From CAZNKO01 sp964573855 (GTDB lineage Bacteria > Patescibacteriota > Patescibacteriia > UBA9934 > GWF2-40-263): a DNA stretch of 19,140 nt. A program made the position numbers and the translations under genes. The stretch is taken from NCBI GenBank assembly GCA_964573855.1, contig CAZNKO010000015.1, positions 1 to 19,140 on the forward strand, written 5' to 3'. Shown one piece after another: positions 12,519-18,990 of this stretch. The stretch's first letter is position 1. Every line of letters starts with the position of its first letter. The notes under the pieces were generated by a model. That model did no database searches. It was given only the letters and a program-made list of their open reading frames with translations, and was not told the origin of the DNA.

Positions 12519-12551
12519 GGCTGTTGGCAGATGCTAACAGCCATTTTCTTT
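12519..12551 (+). terminator. Rho-independent terminator closing the GC-rich operon
   Basis: GGCTGTT pairs with AACAGCC (12519-12542), followed by ATTTTCTTT. Confidence 0.8.
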
Positions 12552-12592
12552 AAAAAATAAAAAATCCTCTATTTTGTCAAGGGGTTGTAGAG

Positions 12593-12598
12593 TACAAT
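12593..12598 (+). promoter_or_regulatory. -10 element of the DHH-like gene
   Basis: TACAAT ends 8 bases before the ATG at 12607. The -35 is weak (TATTTT at the right distance). No Shine-Dalgarno is present, so the mRNA would be leaderless. Confidence 0.5.
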
Positions 12599-12606
12599 CG
12601 TTCCGT

Positions 12607-13482
12607 ATGGCCAAGAAGCCGACCGTCCTCATTGTCCCACCGAACGATCCCGAAGGGGTTTTGATTTCACAGATGGCGAAGGGGCTCGAGATTCCCTTGA
12701 TCAAATCGCACCAACCGCATGGGGCGTCGCTCGACAAGGAACAGGAGATCATCAAGAAAATTCGTGAAGGTGGGTGGGAACGAGTCGTGGTTGTCGAGAT
12801 GCCTGGGCCAGAGACGGAGACGAAACTTCGTCGGCAGGGGATTGAGGTCGTGATCATTGATCATCACCGTTACGCAGACCTCAATCGCGCCGAACATCCG
12901 AAGACGGGCAAACTCCTCCCATCCTCTCTGGAACAATTTTTGAAAGTATTTCGGATCACAGACCGAAAACTCAAGGCCGCCGGCTTTGATCCAAAGCTCG
13001 TGAAAGCGATCGGGATCATGGATCGCGGGTACGTGTGGGCTTTGCAAAAGGCGGGATACAAAAAAGCGGACATCTTGAAAGTTATTGCGTATCAGGAGAA
13101 GCTCATGGGGAGCGTGCGCGAACGAAAGAATGAGGAGAGCAAAAACAAGGTGGCGCGCGCCGCGTGGGAGCGGCGGCAGATGTGGGGAAAGTTTGTGGTC
13201 GTGCGCGATGAACATCCGGTCGAGATCCGCTCGCGCATTTCGCTTATGATCGCCCTCGAGCTCGGAAAGCCCACCTCGCTCATTCTTGATGAAGCCAAGC
13301 GCGGATTTATTTACGTTCAGGAATCAGACTACGCTCTTAAACTTTTCAAAAAATTCGGCGGCTTCACGTTCGGCATGGACAGGAATTGGGGCTATCGGAA
13401 TCAAGGCAAGGTAAAGCGCGTGAGCGTCGAGGACATCGAGCAGTTTCTTTCACCTCTCATCACGCTCGCCAAAAACAAATAA
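12607..13482 (+). CDS. DHH-like phosphoesterase family protein
   Basis: 291 aa, started at the ATG just after a -10 box (an in-frame TTG at 12574 would lie upstream of that box). Residues 81-92 read VVIIDHHRYADL, the DHH motif that binds Mn2+ in RecJ/NrnA-like enzymes. Also present are an N-terminal strand with 'VPPNDPEGVLISQ' where the first metal motif would be, 'SSLEQFLKVF' (106-115) and 'AIGIMDRGYVW' (134-144), matching the later Asp motif. The first motif lacks the usual DxD, so activity is uncertain. No DHHA1-type nucleic-acid-binding tail is obvious, although the C-terminal 'FKKFGGFTFGMDRNWGYRN' may play that part. It could act on short oligonucleotides or a cyclic dinucleotide; the substrate cannot be read from sequence. 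Confidence 0.7.
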   Translation: MAKKPTVLIVPPNDPEGVLISQMAKGLEIPLIKSHQPHGASLDKEQEIIKKIREGGWERVVVVEMPGPETETKLRRQGIEVVIIDHHRYADLNRAEHPKTGKLLPSSLEQFLKVFRITDRKLKAAGFDPKLVKAIGIMDRGYVWALQKAGYKKADILKVIAYQEKLMGSVRERKNEESKNKVARAAWERRQMWGKFVVVRDEHPVEIRSRISLMIALELGKPTSLILDEAKRGFIYVQESDYALKLFKKFGGFTFGMDRNWGYRNQGKVKRVSVEDIEQFLSPLITLAKNK

Positions 13483-13500
13483 TTCTGCTATTCTTTTTTT

Positions 13501-13545
13501 ACCAATCTCCAATATCTCATCTCTAATTTCCAATCTCTAACCTCC
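13501..13545 (+). repeat. Degenerate CCAATCTC/TCTCTAAT tandem repeats
   Basis: A pyrimidine-rich stretch built from variants of CCAATCTC, CAATATCTC and ATCTCTAA. It lies between a possible extended -10 (TGC-TATTCT, 13486-13494) and the start of the SIMPL-domain gene, so it would form that gene's 5' leader. Confidence 0.55.
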
Positions 13546-13552
13546 ATTATTT

Positions 13553-14323
13553 ATGAATTTTTGGCCCTCTTGGCACGAGAACAAGGCGTTCTCGCTCGGA
13601 CTCCTCGTCCTGACCGCATTTCTCGTCATGTTCCTTTGGGTAAAGATTGATCACACCCAGCGTCTCGCGGCCGAGGTTGGCCGTCCGCAGCTCTATGAAC
13701 ACTCGATCACGGTCGAGGGGAAGGCCAAAGTGACTGGCGCCCCGAATATTGCGAGCGTGGACCTCACGGTGGAGACAAAGGCCGGTACGGTGGCCGATGC
13801 TCAACGGCTCAATACGGATATCGTCAATAAGCTGCTCGAAAAAATTAAGGGGCAGGGCGTTTCCTCCGAGGACATTCAGACCACGTACTATTCCTCGTAC
13901 GAAAATTTTGAATGGAATTCGAACTTGCAGAAATCCGTTTCGATCGGCTGGATTGTGTCGCAGCAGCTGAGCGTGAAAATTCGCGATCTTGAAAAAATTG
14001 GAAAAATCCTTGAGGTGGCAGGGCAAAATGGTGTGACGAACATTTCCGGGCCGAACCTGACGCTCGACGATCAGTCCAATCTCGAGGCCGAGGCGCGCGA
14101 GAAGGCGATTGCGGAAGCGGGAAAGCGCGCCCGTGAGCTCGAGCGGCGTCTTGGGGTCCAGCTTGAGCGTGTAGTTGGATACAGCGAGTGGACCGAGGGA
14201 GGCCAGCCGCCATACTACTACGCAAAGGAAGAAGGATATGGTGGCGCCGGCGCGCCGGATATTGAGCCAGGCACGATTGATCTCACTCTCCACGTCTCGA
14301 TTACGTATAAGTTGGTGGAATAG
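13553..14323 (+). CDS. SIMPL (DUF541) domain-containing membrane-anchored protein
   Basis: 256 aa. A single N-terminal transmembrane segment (about 13-31, FSLGLLVLTAFLVMFLWVK) is followed by a SIMPL domain: 'ITVEGKAKVTGAPNIASVD', 'VADAQRLNTDIVNKLLEKI', 'GVSSEDIQTTYYS', 'QQLSVKIRDLEKIGKIL', 'GVTNISGPNLTLDD' and 'AREKAIAEAGKRARELERR'. These match the usual order of the family. The domain is expected outside the cytoplasmic membrane. SIMPL/DUF541 proteins are periplasmic or surface proteins of mostly unknown function; one member is linked to oxidative-stress resistance and one to a signalling complex in animals. It stands alone, flanked on both sides by simple repeats and followed by its own terminator. 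Confidence 0.9.
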   Translation: MNFWPSWHENKAFSLGLLVLTAFLVMFLWVKIDHTQRLAAEVGRPQLYEHSITVEGKAKVTGAPNIASVDLTVETKAGTVADAQRLNTDIVNKLLEKIKGQGVSSEDIQTTYYSSYENFEWNSNLQKSVSIGWIVSQQLSVKIRDLEKIGKILEVAGQNGVTNISGPNLTLDDQSNLEAEAREKAIAEAGKRARELERRLGVQLERVVGYSEWTEGGQPPYYYAKEEGYGGAGAPDIEPGTIDLTLHVSITYKLVE

Positions 14324-14358
14324 GTAGAAAGTAGAATGTAGAAAGTAGAAAATAGAAA
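14324..14358 (+). repeat. Five tandem heptamers (GTAGAAA)
   Basis: GTAGAAA, GTAGAAT, GTAGAAA, GTAGAAA, ATAGAAA, starting immediately after the SIMPL gene stop codon and running into its terminator. Confidence 0.9.
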
Positions 14359-14381
14359 AGGGCTCGAAAGGGCCCTTTTTT
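14356..14381 (+). terminator. Rho-independent terminator after the SIMPL gene
   Basis: AAAAGGGC pairs with GCCCTTTT around an 8-base loop, with the T run continuing to 14381. The last heptamer repeat supplies the A side of the stem. Confidence 0.85.
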
Positions 14382-14398
14382 CGTTCTCGTTTTTCGCG

Positions 14399-14404
14399 TA
14401 AGAT
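14399..14404 (+). promoter_or_regulatory. -10 element of the HD-domain gene
   Basis: TAAGAT ends 9 bases before the ATG at 14414. No clear -35 and no Shine-Dalgarno. Confidence 0.45.
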
Positions 14405-14413
14405 GGCGTCCAT

Positions 14414-15637
14414 ATGTGGAGGTATCAAAGCGTACACGAACGTGGGGAATCGCAGTGGCTGGATGAGGCTTTGCGCGAGCTTATGCGCGACCCTGCGCTT
14501 CGCGCCCGCGCGGACGCGACGCTTGCCGCGGCTACCGCGCGCGAACCGCTTCTTGCCGAGGCTTTGCGCACTCCCCAGTCGCCGCCGTATCACTGTGAGG
14601 GGCCAACCATGGAACATCATCTACGCCGAATGCTGACCGTCCTCTACGCCGTCCTCGACGAGAAACTTCATTTGATTGATCTTGAAGAGTTTCGACGGCT
14701 CAAGGGATATGAGGGGGAGATCGATGAGCTTGAAGAAACGTTGAAGGAACAAGCGGGGACCATGGAAACATTCGTGCTGTGTCATGATGCCGCGAAATGG
14801 GCGACCGTGATGTTCACGGCTCCGGAAAAAAGCCGCGGGTCGGCACTTGGGTTTTCCGCGCGGCCGGCGCATGCGCACGACGAAGCGTCGGCGGCGCGCG
14901 CACAAAAACGCGCGGCCTATCTTGAACTCTATCGCACGTTCGCGCGCGAGCATACGAACGAGCCGGATGCGGTTGTGGAGCAGGAATTTTTTGAGGCCTA
15001 TGGCATCGAGGCCCACTACCCCGGCCATGATCGCGCGATCCACACTCCGGTCTACCGTTCGCTCCTGTATCGGGTTGGAGAGGCGCGCCGCCTCACCGGC
15101 GATGACATCGGACGGCTCGAGGACATCATCGCGATTCATTTGTGGCCCGGTGATTTTACCGAGATGCGGCCGGAGCGCGTGCGGCGCTACGTGGCGCTTG
15201 CGGAAAAGCGCGGCTACGACGCCGATGATTTTATCGATCTTCTCCAGGCCGGCCTTTTTCTCGATTTCGTGTGCGGCTCTCCTCGGCGTCTCGCGCAAGG
15301 CCTTTGGCACGACCCGACGCCGCTCATCAATTTTTTCCGTTCCGAGCACGAGTACGCGCCGTGGCGGCGGGAGGAGAGGGAGCGGAAGCGCGAAGAAGAG
15401 CGCGCGCGGAAGCGGAATCGTTTGTTCCGGAAGGTCGGCCTCGATGGCGTTGGCCTCATGAAACTTTTGCAGATGGAGCCGGGGAAAGTGTTCGGCGAGC
15501 TTCTGAAATCCATCCAGGCGGCGGTCAAAGGAGAGGGGGAGATGCCAGCGCTCCCTCCGGAGGCCGCGAAGGAAGTGACGCGCCGCGTGGAGGCGTTCCA
15601 GGCGGAGATGTTTGAAAAAGCCGGAGAGGATGAGTAG
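14414..15637 (+). CDS. HD-domain protein (putative phosphohydrolase)
   Basis: 407 aa, soluble and rich in Ala and Arg. HD-superfamily signatures: 'GPTMEHHLRRML' (His68/His69), 'FVLCHDAAKWA' (His124-Asp125, the HD pair), 'HYPGHDRAIHT' (His205-Asp206) and a late acidic helix 'DADDFIDLLQAGLFLD' (Asp272/273). This layout suits a metal-dependent HD phosphohydrolase. A charged helix 'RREERERKREEERARKRNR' precedes a C-terminal 'KVFGELLKSIQAAVKGEGE' segment reminiscent of the tail of CCA-adding enzymes. No nucleotidyltransferase domain is present, so the substrate is unknown. The stop lies 16 bases before ruvA, suggesting co-transcription. Confidence 0.65.
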   Translation: MWRYQSVHERGESQWLDEALRELMRDPALRARADATLAAATAREPLLAEALRTPQSPPYHCEGPTMEHHLRRMLTVLYAVLDEKLHLIDLEEFRRLKGYEGEIDELEETLKEQAGTMETFVLCHDAAKWATVMFTAPEKSRGSALGFSARPAHAHDEASAARAQKRAAYLELYRTFAREHTNEPDAVVEQEFFEAYGIEAHYPGHDRAIHTPVYRSLLYRVGEARRLTGDDIGRLEDIIAIHLWPGDFTEMRPERVRRYVALAEKRGYDADDFIDLLQAGLFLDFVCGSPRRLAQGLWHDPTPLINFFRSEHEYAPWRREERERKREEERARKRNRLFRKVGLDGVGLMKLLQMEPGKVFGELLKSIQAAVKGEGEMPALPPEAAKEVTRRVEAFQAEMFEKAGEDE

Positions 15638-15653
15638 GATGACATGACGATTT

Positions 15654-16208
15654 ATGATCGTGATGTTGCAGGGGAAAATTGAGTATCGGGGGGCGGGTTT
15701 TGTTGTTTTGATGCGGGACGGGATTGGATATAAGGTTCAGATGCCGGATCACGTGGCTGGCGGACTCTCCGGGGAGATCACGCTTTACACTCATGAAGTG
15801 ATCCGCGACGACCAACGGGAACTTTTTGGATTTTTGTCGCAGAGCGCCCTTGAACTTTTCTGGCGGCTCATCACCGTGTCCGGCGTGGGGCCGAAAGTCG
15901 CCCAGAAGGTCGTCTCTGCCGGAGGGGTCGATGAGGTGAAGGGAAAAATCATGGCTGGGAACGTCGAGTTTTTGTCGAGCATTCCGGGGATCGGAAAAAA
16001 GACCGCGCAGAAAATTATTTTGGAATTGAAGGGGGTCTTGGCCGAAGAGGGCGAGACGGTCGCGGGGGACCAGGATGCGATCGAAGGTCTGGTCGGTCTT
16101 GGGTACTCTCGCAAACAAGCGCAGGACGCTCTTGCCGCCGTCGAAGGGGAGACGACGGAAGCGCGGATCCGCGCCGCACTGAAACGTTTGTCGCGTTTGT
16201 CATCCTGA
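15654..16208 (+). CDS. ruvA: Holliday junction branch migration protein RuvA
   Basis: 184 aa. Binds four-way DNA junctions and loads the RuvB motor during recombination repair. The N-terminal OB-fold begins MIVMLQGKIEYRG. Two helix-hairpin-helix motifs follow, 'TVSGVGPKVAQKVVS' (about 74-88) and 'LSSIPGIGKKTAQKIILEL' (about 107-125). The C-terminal RuvB-contacting domain is 'AIEGLVGLGYSRKQAQDAL'. Length is near normal (about 190-205). ruvB and ruvC are not in the window. The final residues and the stop codon come from a dispersed palindromic repeat (TTTGTCATCCTGA), so the native end has been overwritten. Confidence 0.95.
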   Translation: MIVMLQGKIEYRGAGFVVLMRDGIGYKVQMPDHVAGGLSGEITLYTHEVIRDDQRELFGFLSQSALELFWRLITVSGVGPKVAQKVVSAGGVDEVKGKIMAGNVEFLSSIPGIGKKTAQKIILELKGVLAEEGETVAGDQDAIEGLVGLGYSRKQAQDALAAVEGETTEARIRAALKRLSRLSS

Positions 16209-16260
16209 ACAAAGTGAAGGATCTCCCAAAGAGATTCTTCGCTGCGCTCAGAATGACAAA
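16196..16260 (+). repeat. Palindromic repeat between ruvA and the fem gene
   Basis: An imperfect inverted repeat whose ends are TTTGTCAT (16196-16203) and ATGACAAA (16253-16260), with GGATCTC/GAGATTC inside. It is the familiar VILNEVKDL...FFAALRMT-type element. It supplies the ruvA stop, and at its far end AAAGGGTG, which may serve as ribosome site for the next gene. Confidence 0.85.
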
Positions 16261-16267
16261 GGGTGAT

Positions 16268-17287
16268 ATGAATGAAAAATTATGGAACGAATTTATCTAC
16301 TCGCACGGGCCGCGCTCCGGCGCGTTTTTACAATCCTGGGAGTGGGGAGAGTTTCAGAAAGCTCTCGGGTATGAGGTTCATCGCGTCGGCGATCTGAAAA
16401 GCTTTGCCGCGACCATCATCCATACACCGCTCCCGTTCGGCCTCTCGTATCTTTATATACCTCGCGGCCCGATCGTCTCGGGCGCAAAAGAAATGGAAGC
16501 AGCGCTCGCGACTCTTCGAGAACTCGGGAAAAAACACGGGGCGCTTTTTGTCCGCATCGAACCACCCATTGAGCTCCCACCCCATCTAACTCCCCCTCAG
16601 GCAGGGGGAGAATCCACGCTTCCTCCCCTTACCAAGGGGAGGGTAGGAGGGGTTACCGTGAAAAGCACGCTCGCGATCCAGCCCGAAGAGACGCTTCTTC
16701 TTGATCTCAAGCGATCCGAGGAAGAGCTTCTCTCCGCCATGCATCCGAAAACGCGGTACAACATTCATGTCGCAGAGCGTCATGGTGTCACGGTCGCGAT
16801 CGAAACCGACTTTGATGCGGTTTGGCCGCTCTTTGAGAACACAGGAAAGCGCGGCGGCTTCCATCTGCATCCTCGAAGCCATTACGAACACCTCCTGCGG
16901 TCATTGAACACGGATGCGTGCCGCGCCTTTCTTGCGATCGCGCGGTACAAAGGCGAAGTGGTTGCCGCGAATATCATGATCGATTGCGCTGGGACTCGCA
17001 CGTATCTCCACGGCGCCTCAAGCGATCGCGATCGGAACGTGATGGCGCCCTACCTTCTCCATTGGCATTTGATTCAGGAGGCAAAGAAAAAAGGGCGGTA
17101 CTGGTATGACTGGTGGGGAGTCGCTCCCGAGAACGCGAGCGAACGCCACGCCTGGTCTGGCATCTCCCGCTTCAAACTCGGCTTCGGCGGCGAGCGCGTA
17201 AAATATCCGGGGACGTTCGATCTTGTCTTGAAACCGGCAGCCTACGGATTTTATCGTCTTGCTCGACGCGTACGTCGATTGGTTTAA
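16268..17287 (+). CDS. FemA/FemB-family peptidoglycan bridge aminoacyltransferase
   Basis: 339 aa. Start at MNEKLWNEFIYSHG; the frame also extends upstream through the palindromic repeat to 16214, which I treat as spurious. Members of this family transfer amino acids from aminoacyl-tRNA to the lipid-linked peptidoglycan precursor at the inner face of the membrane. Signatures: 'GAFLQSWEWGEFQKALGYEV' near the N-terminus, 'YIPRGPIV', 'LLSAMHPKTRYNIHVAERHG', 'GEVVAANIMI', 'YLHGASSDRDRNVMAPYLLH' and 'YDWWGVAPE...GISRFKLGFGGE'. These are two tandem GNAT-type halves. Residues about 105-130 (LTPPQAGGESTLPPLTKGR...) are encoded by two small palindromes, an in-frame insertion. The specific amino acid added cannot be told. 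Confidence 0.92.
   Translation: MNEKLWNEFIYSHGPRSGAFLQSWEWGEFQKALGYEVHRVGDLKSFAATIIHTPLPFGLSYLYIPRGPIVSGAKEMEAALATLRELGKKHGALFVRIEPPIELPPHLTPPQAGGESTLPPLTKGRVGGVTVKSTLAIQPEETLLLDLKRSEEELLSAMHPKTRYNIHVAERHGVTVAIETDFDAVWPLFENTGKRGGFHLHPRSHYEHLLRSLNTDACRAFLAIARYKGEVVAANIMIDCAGTRTYLHGASSDRDRNVMAPYLLHWHLIQEAKKKGRYWYDWWGVAPENASERHAWSGISRFKLGFGGERVKYPGTFDLVLKPAAYGFYRLARRVRRLV
16590..16642 (+). repeat. Two palindromes inserted in frame in the fem gene
   Basis: CTCCCCCT-CAGGC-AGGGGGAG (16590-16610) and CCTCCCCTT-ACC-AAGGGGAGG (16622-16642). They encode a loop not expected in the family and resemble the 8624-8668 element in ileS. Confidence 0.85.
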
Positions 17288-17292
17288 TACAA

Positions 17293-17332
17293 CCCCGCAC
17301 CTTTCCGACAGCTGTTTCAGAAAGGTGCGGGG
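17293..17332 (+). terminator. Strong hairpin after the fem gene, probable terminator
   Basis: CCCCGCACCTTTC pairs perfectly over 13 bases with GAAAGGTGCGGGG, 5 bases after the fem stop. There is no T run on either strand, so it may be an RNA-stabilising hairpin rather than a true intrinsic terminator. Confidence 0.5.
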
Positions 17333-17406
17333 TGGTGCGCCCGAGCTTACCTTGTTCGAGGGCTGGGTAATAGGGCGTCCAGGTGATATTCAAGACCTCG
17401 TGTGCC

Positions 17407-17436
17407 TTGATATGAACATGGTGTTAGATCTATAGT
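17407..17436 (+). promoter_or_regulatory. Promoter of the small RNA / HEPN unit
   Basis: TTGATA, an 18-base spacer and TATAGT. Expected start near 17443. Confidence 0.65.
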
Positions 17437-17442
17437 CAGTTC

Positions 17443-17633
17443 TGACGGAAGGGCCAAGTACTGATCGCAAGGTCCGGCAGTTGCCCTTCCGGATGGGCAA
17501 CTCTGGCTTGGGCCAACTGTCTCGCGCTGGGACCGGGGACCCACCATAAGCCCCCGAAAAGGCCCGCTTGGTAACGGCCTGAGCGACGCCTTGACGGAGT
17601 GGCGCTAGCGCTAGCGCCACTCCATTTTCTTTT
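17443..17633 (+). ncRNA. Unidentified ~190-nt structured RNA
   Basis: Bounded by a promoter and a strong terminator, with no reading frame that looks like a gene on its strand. Hairpins: AGTTGCCC-TTCCGGAT-GGGCAACT (17479-17502), nested in a helix made by GGCCAAG and CTTGGGCC with one bulge; CGGGG/CCCCG and GGCC/GGCC stems further on. TGACGGA occurs near both ends. The length would suit a 6S RNA, but I see no convincing 6S, SRP, tmRNA or RNase P signatures, so I leave it unnamed. It lies just before a HEPN-like gene. Confidence 0.6.
17596..17633 (+). terminator. Perfect-palindrome terminator
   Basis: A perfect 28-base palindrome, GGAGTGGCGCTAGC joined to GCTAGCGCCACTCC, followed by ATTTTCTTTT. 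It ends 18 bases before the ATG of the next gene, so read-through would be needed for that gene if it shares the upstream promoter. Confidence 0.9.
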
Positions 17634-17651
17634 AATCAAGAACAAAAACTC

Positions 17652-18179
17652 ATGACAGAAAAATGTCGACAACTTAAACATCCTGTTAATGAGCCGTTGT
17701 TAACCCAGATCGGGGATATGACGGTCAGTTTTGCTCTCCTCGAGGACGAATTCAAGAGCCTTGTGCAATCTTTGATTCATGAACACCAACGGGCTACACA
17801 GATTATCACAAGCTCACTACGAGGTTTCGAACAGACCTATAGCCTTCTTCTGTCACTCTACCGAGAGCGGTATGGGGAGGATGACGACTACCAACTTCTG
17901 AAAGGATTCGTAGATTCAGCATCAAAACTTGAAGAGGAACGAGACCGAATCACACACTCAACCTGGAACGCTGGAGAAGATGCCGATACCGCGATGCGTA
18001 TTAAAATGACTACCCGTAGAAAAGAAGGAATAAAAGTTCAGTTCGACTCTTACACTGTCGAAAGAATGAAGGATTTCAATAGATGCATCCGAGAACTCGC
18101 GTATGATGTCCGGTCCTTCCGAATTAGGTTGATTAAAGCAGGCAAGCTGATCAACAATCCGATTCAGAAACAATGGTGA
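17652..18179 (+). CDS. HEPN-like hypothetical protein
   Basis: 175 aa, helical and soluble. Helices 'MTVSFALLEDEFKSLVQSLI' and 'SSLRGFEQTYSLLLSLYRER' are followed by 'ASKLEEERDRITHSTWNAG'. Arg97-x4-His102 (R-DRIT-H) fits the R-x(4-6)-H signature of HEPN-type nucleases and RNA-binding toxins, and the context '(E)xRDRI.H..W' is common in such hypothetical families. No second domain was recognised. The gene has no Shine-Dalgarno and starts 18 bases after a strong terminator that closes a small RNA, an order like that of type III toxin-antitoxin loci. A toxin role is inference only; a structural HEPN-like protein is equally possible. Confidence 0.6.
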   Translation: MTEKCRQLKHPVNEPLLTQIGDMTVSFALLEDEFKSLVQSLIHEHQRATQIITSSLRGFEQTYSLLLSLYRERYGEDDDYQLLKGFVDSASKLEEERDRITHSTWNAGEDADTAMRIKMTTRRKEGIKVQFDSYTVERMKDFNRCIRELAYDVRSFRIRLIKAGKLINNPIQKQW

Positions 18180-18194
18180 CAAACAACAGAGTTT

Positions 18195-18659
18195 CTAAAC
18201 CAATCCATACTGCTCTTCAACAGGCGGATTCGAGAAGTATACGCGAACATCGAACGCGGGATCTGTGAGTTCGATCATTTCGAACGTCTCACGTTGGATC
18301 AGCTTAAAGCCAGACCTCGACTCGCAAGCCGACTTAAAACTTGGATAGTTCTTCACTGCGAAATCGGCATCACCACGTTCCGGCCGAGTTGGATCGGGAG
18401 CACGAATCTTGAGAAGGCGAAGAGAGCCAGCCACGGTATCAAGCGACTCGATCTTGTAGAGGGGGCCGGTGGGCGTCTCCTTATAGACCATTCCAAGCTG
18501 CGCTCCTGCCTGAAGCAGGCCCTCATACTCCTCCTGAGTGTGAGAGAAGATCGCGGCGTAGTGGACTGGTATGTCGCGCTGCTTCGTATACTTGTTTTTG
18601 AGCTCACACGCTTGCTTTACGATGTCGCGAACGAGCTCTTGGAGTTCATTTCTAGTCAT
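18195..18659 (-). CDS. Conserved hypothetical protein (154 aa)
   Basis: Begins MTRNELQELVRDIVKQACELKNKYT. Notable blocks are 'VHYAAIFSHTQEEYEGLL' (about 32-49), 'TPTGPLYKI', 'LLKIRAPDPTRPERGDADF' (about 82-100) and a C-terminal 'FEMIELTDPAFDVRVYFSN'. I recall similar proteins in CPR and archaeal genomes, always without assigned function. No signal peptide or membrane segment is seen. It may follow the tRNA locus on the same transcript, since no terminator was seen in the 95 bases between them. It ends tail-to-tail with the HEPN-like gene, 15 bases apart. Confidence 0.7.
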   Translation of the reverse strand: MTRNELQELVRDIVKQACELKNKYTKQRDIPVHYAAIFSHTQEEYEGLLQAGAQLGMVYKETPTGPLYKIESLDTVAGSLRLLKIRAPDPTRPERGDADFAVKNYPSFKSACESRSGFKLIQRETFEMIELTDPAFDVRVYFSNPPVEEQYGLV

Positions 18660-18809
18660 GATTCGTCAATTTGCAGGTTCGGAAACATGAGTCGATTCTG
18701 CCGCGCAAACCCTGTTTCTTAATGGTGAGGCGGCAGGGCGTCGAAGGACTATCATGGTGCGCCCAGGACGATTTGAACGTCCGACCTCTTCCTTCGGAGG
18801 GAAGCGCTC

Positions 18810-18842
18810 CCCGCCGCGCAGGCTGAAGCCAGCGAAGGCGGG
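18810..18842. repeat. Palindromic element abutting the outer tRNA 3' half
   Basis: CCCGCC (18810-18815) pairs with GGCGGG (18837-18842), with an inner GGCT-GAA-GCC hairpin. It ends exactly at the D-stem GAGC of the outer tRNA. Confidence 0.8.
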
Positions 18843-18865
18843 CCCGCCGGTCTAGCTTGCCCATT
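18843..18865 (-). repeat. 3' complementary arm flanking the nested tRNA
   Basis: Minus-strand AATGGGCAAGCT-AGACCGGCGGG. It is the reverse complement of the arm at 18964-18985 except for one mismatch and one bulged base. Confidence 0.9.
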
Positions 18866-18870
18866 CATCG

Positions 18871-18947
18871 TGGTGCGGTGTGCAGGAGTTGAACCTGCGA
18901 CCTTCAGCTTCGGAGGCTGACGCTCTATCCAGCTGAGCTAACACCGC
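18871..18947 (-). tRNA. tRNA-Arg(CCG), intact, nested in the D-loop of another tRNA gene
   Basis: Full cloverleaf: acceptor GCGGTGT/ACACCGC, D-arm GCTC-AGCTGGATA-GAGC, anticodon arm TCAGC-CTCCGAA-GCTGA with anticodon CCG (reads CGG codons), variable AGGTC, T-arm GCAGG-TTCAACT-CCTGC, discriminator A and encoded CCA. It lies wholly inside the insertion that splits the outer tRNA-Arg(CCG) and is transcribed in the same direction from the outer gene's promoter. Confidence 0.95.
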
Positions 18948-18963
18948 GCAATCCAATTTGATC

Positions 18964-18985
18964 AATGGGCAAGCTTGACGGCGGG
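18964..18985 (-). repeat. 5' complementary arm flanking the nested tRNA
   Basis: Minus-strand CCCGCCGTCA-AGCTTGCCCATT, partner of 18843-18865. In the transcript the two would form a ~22-bp helix enclosing only the inner tRNA. Confidence 0.9.
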
Positions 18986-18990
18986 TATCC

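Noticed and set aside
13547..14620. 357-aa minus-strand frame
   Set aside because: Lies opposite the SIMPL gene and crosses its terminator and the start of the HD gene; antisense shadow.
17443..17633. 6S, SRP, tmRNA or RNase P RNA
   Set aside because: Size would allow 6S, but the SRP GGAA-loop context, the tmRNA ends and the RNase P conserved blocks were not found, and no global end-to-end pairing is evident.
18755..18810. Simple degraded tRNA fragment (3' half only)
   Set aside because: The matching 5' half was found at 19021-19037 with perfect acceptor and D-stem pairing, so it is an interrupted gene and not a lone fragment.
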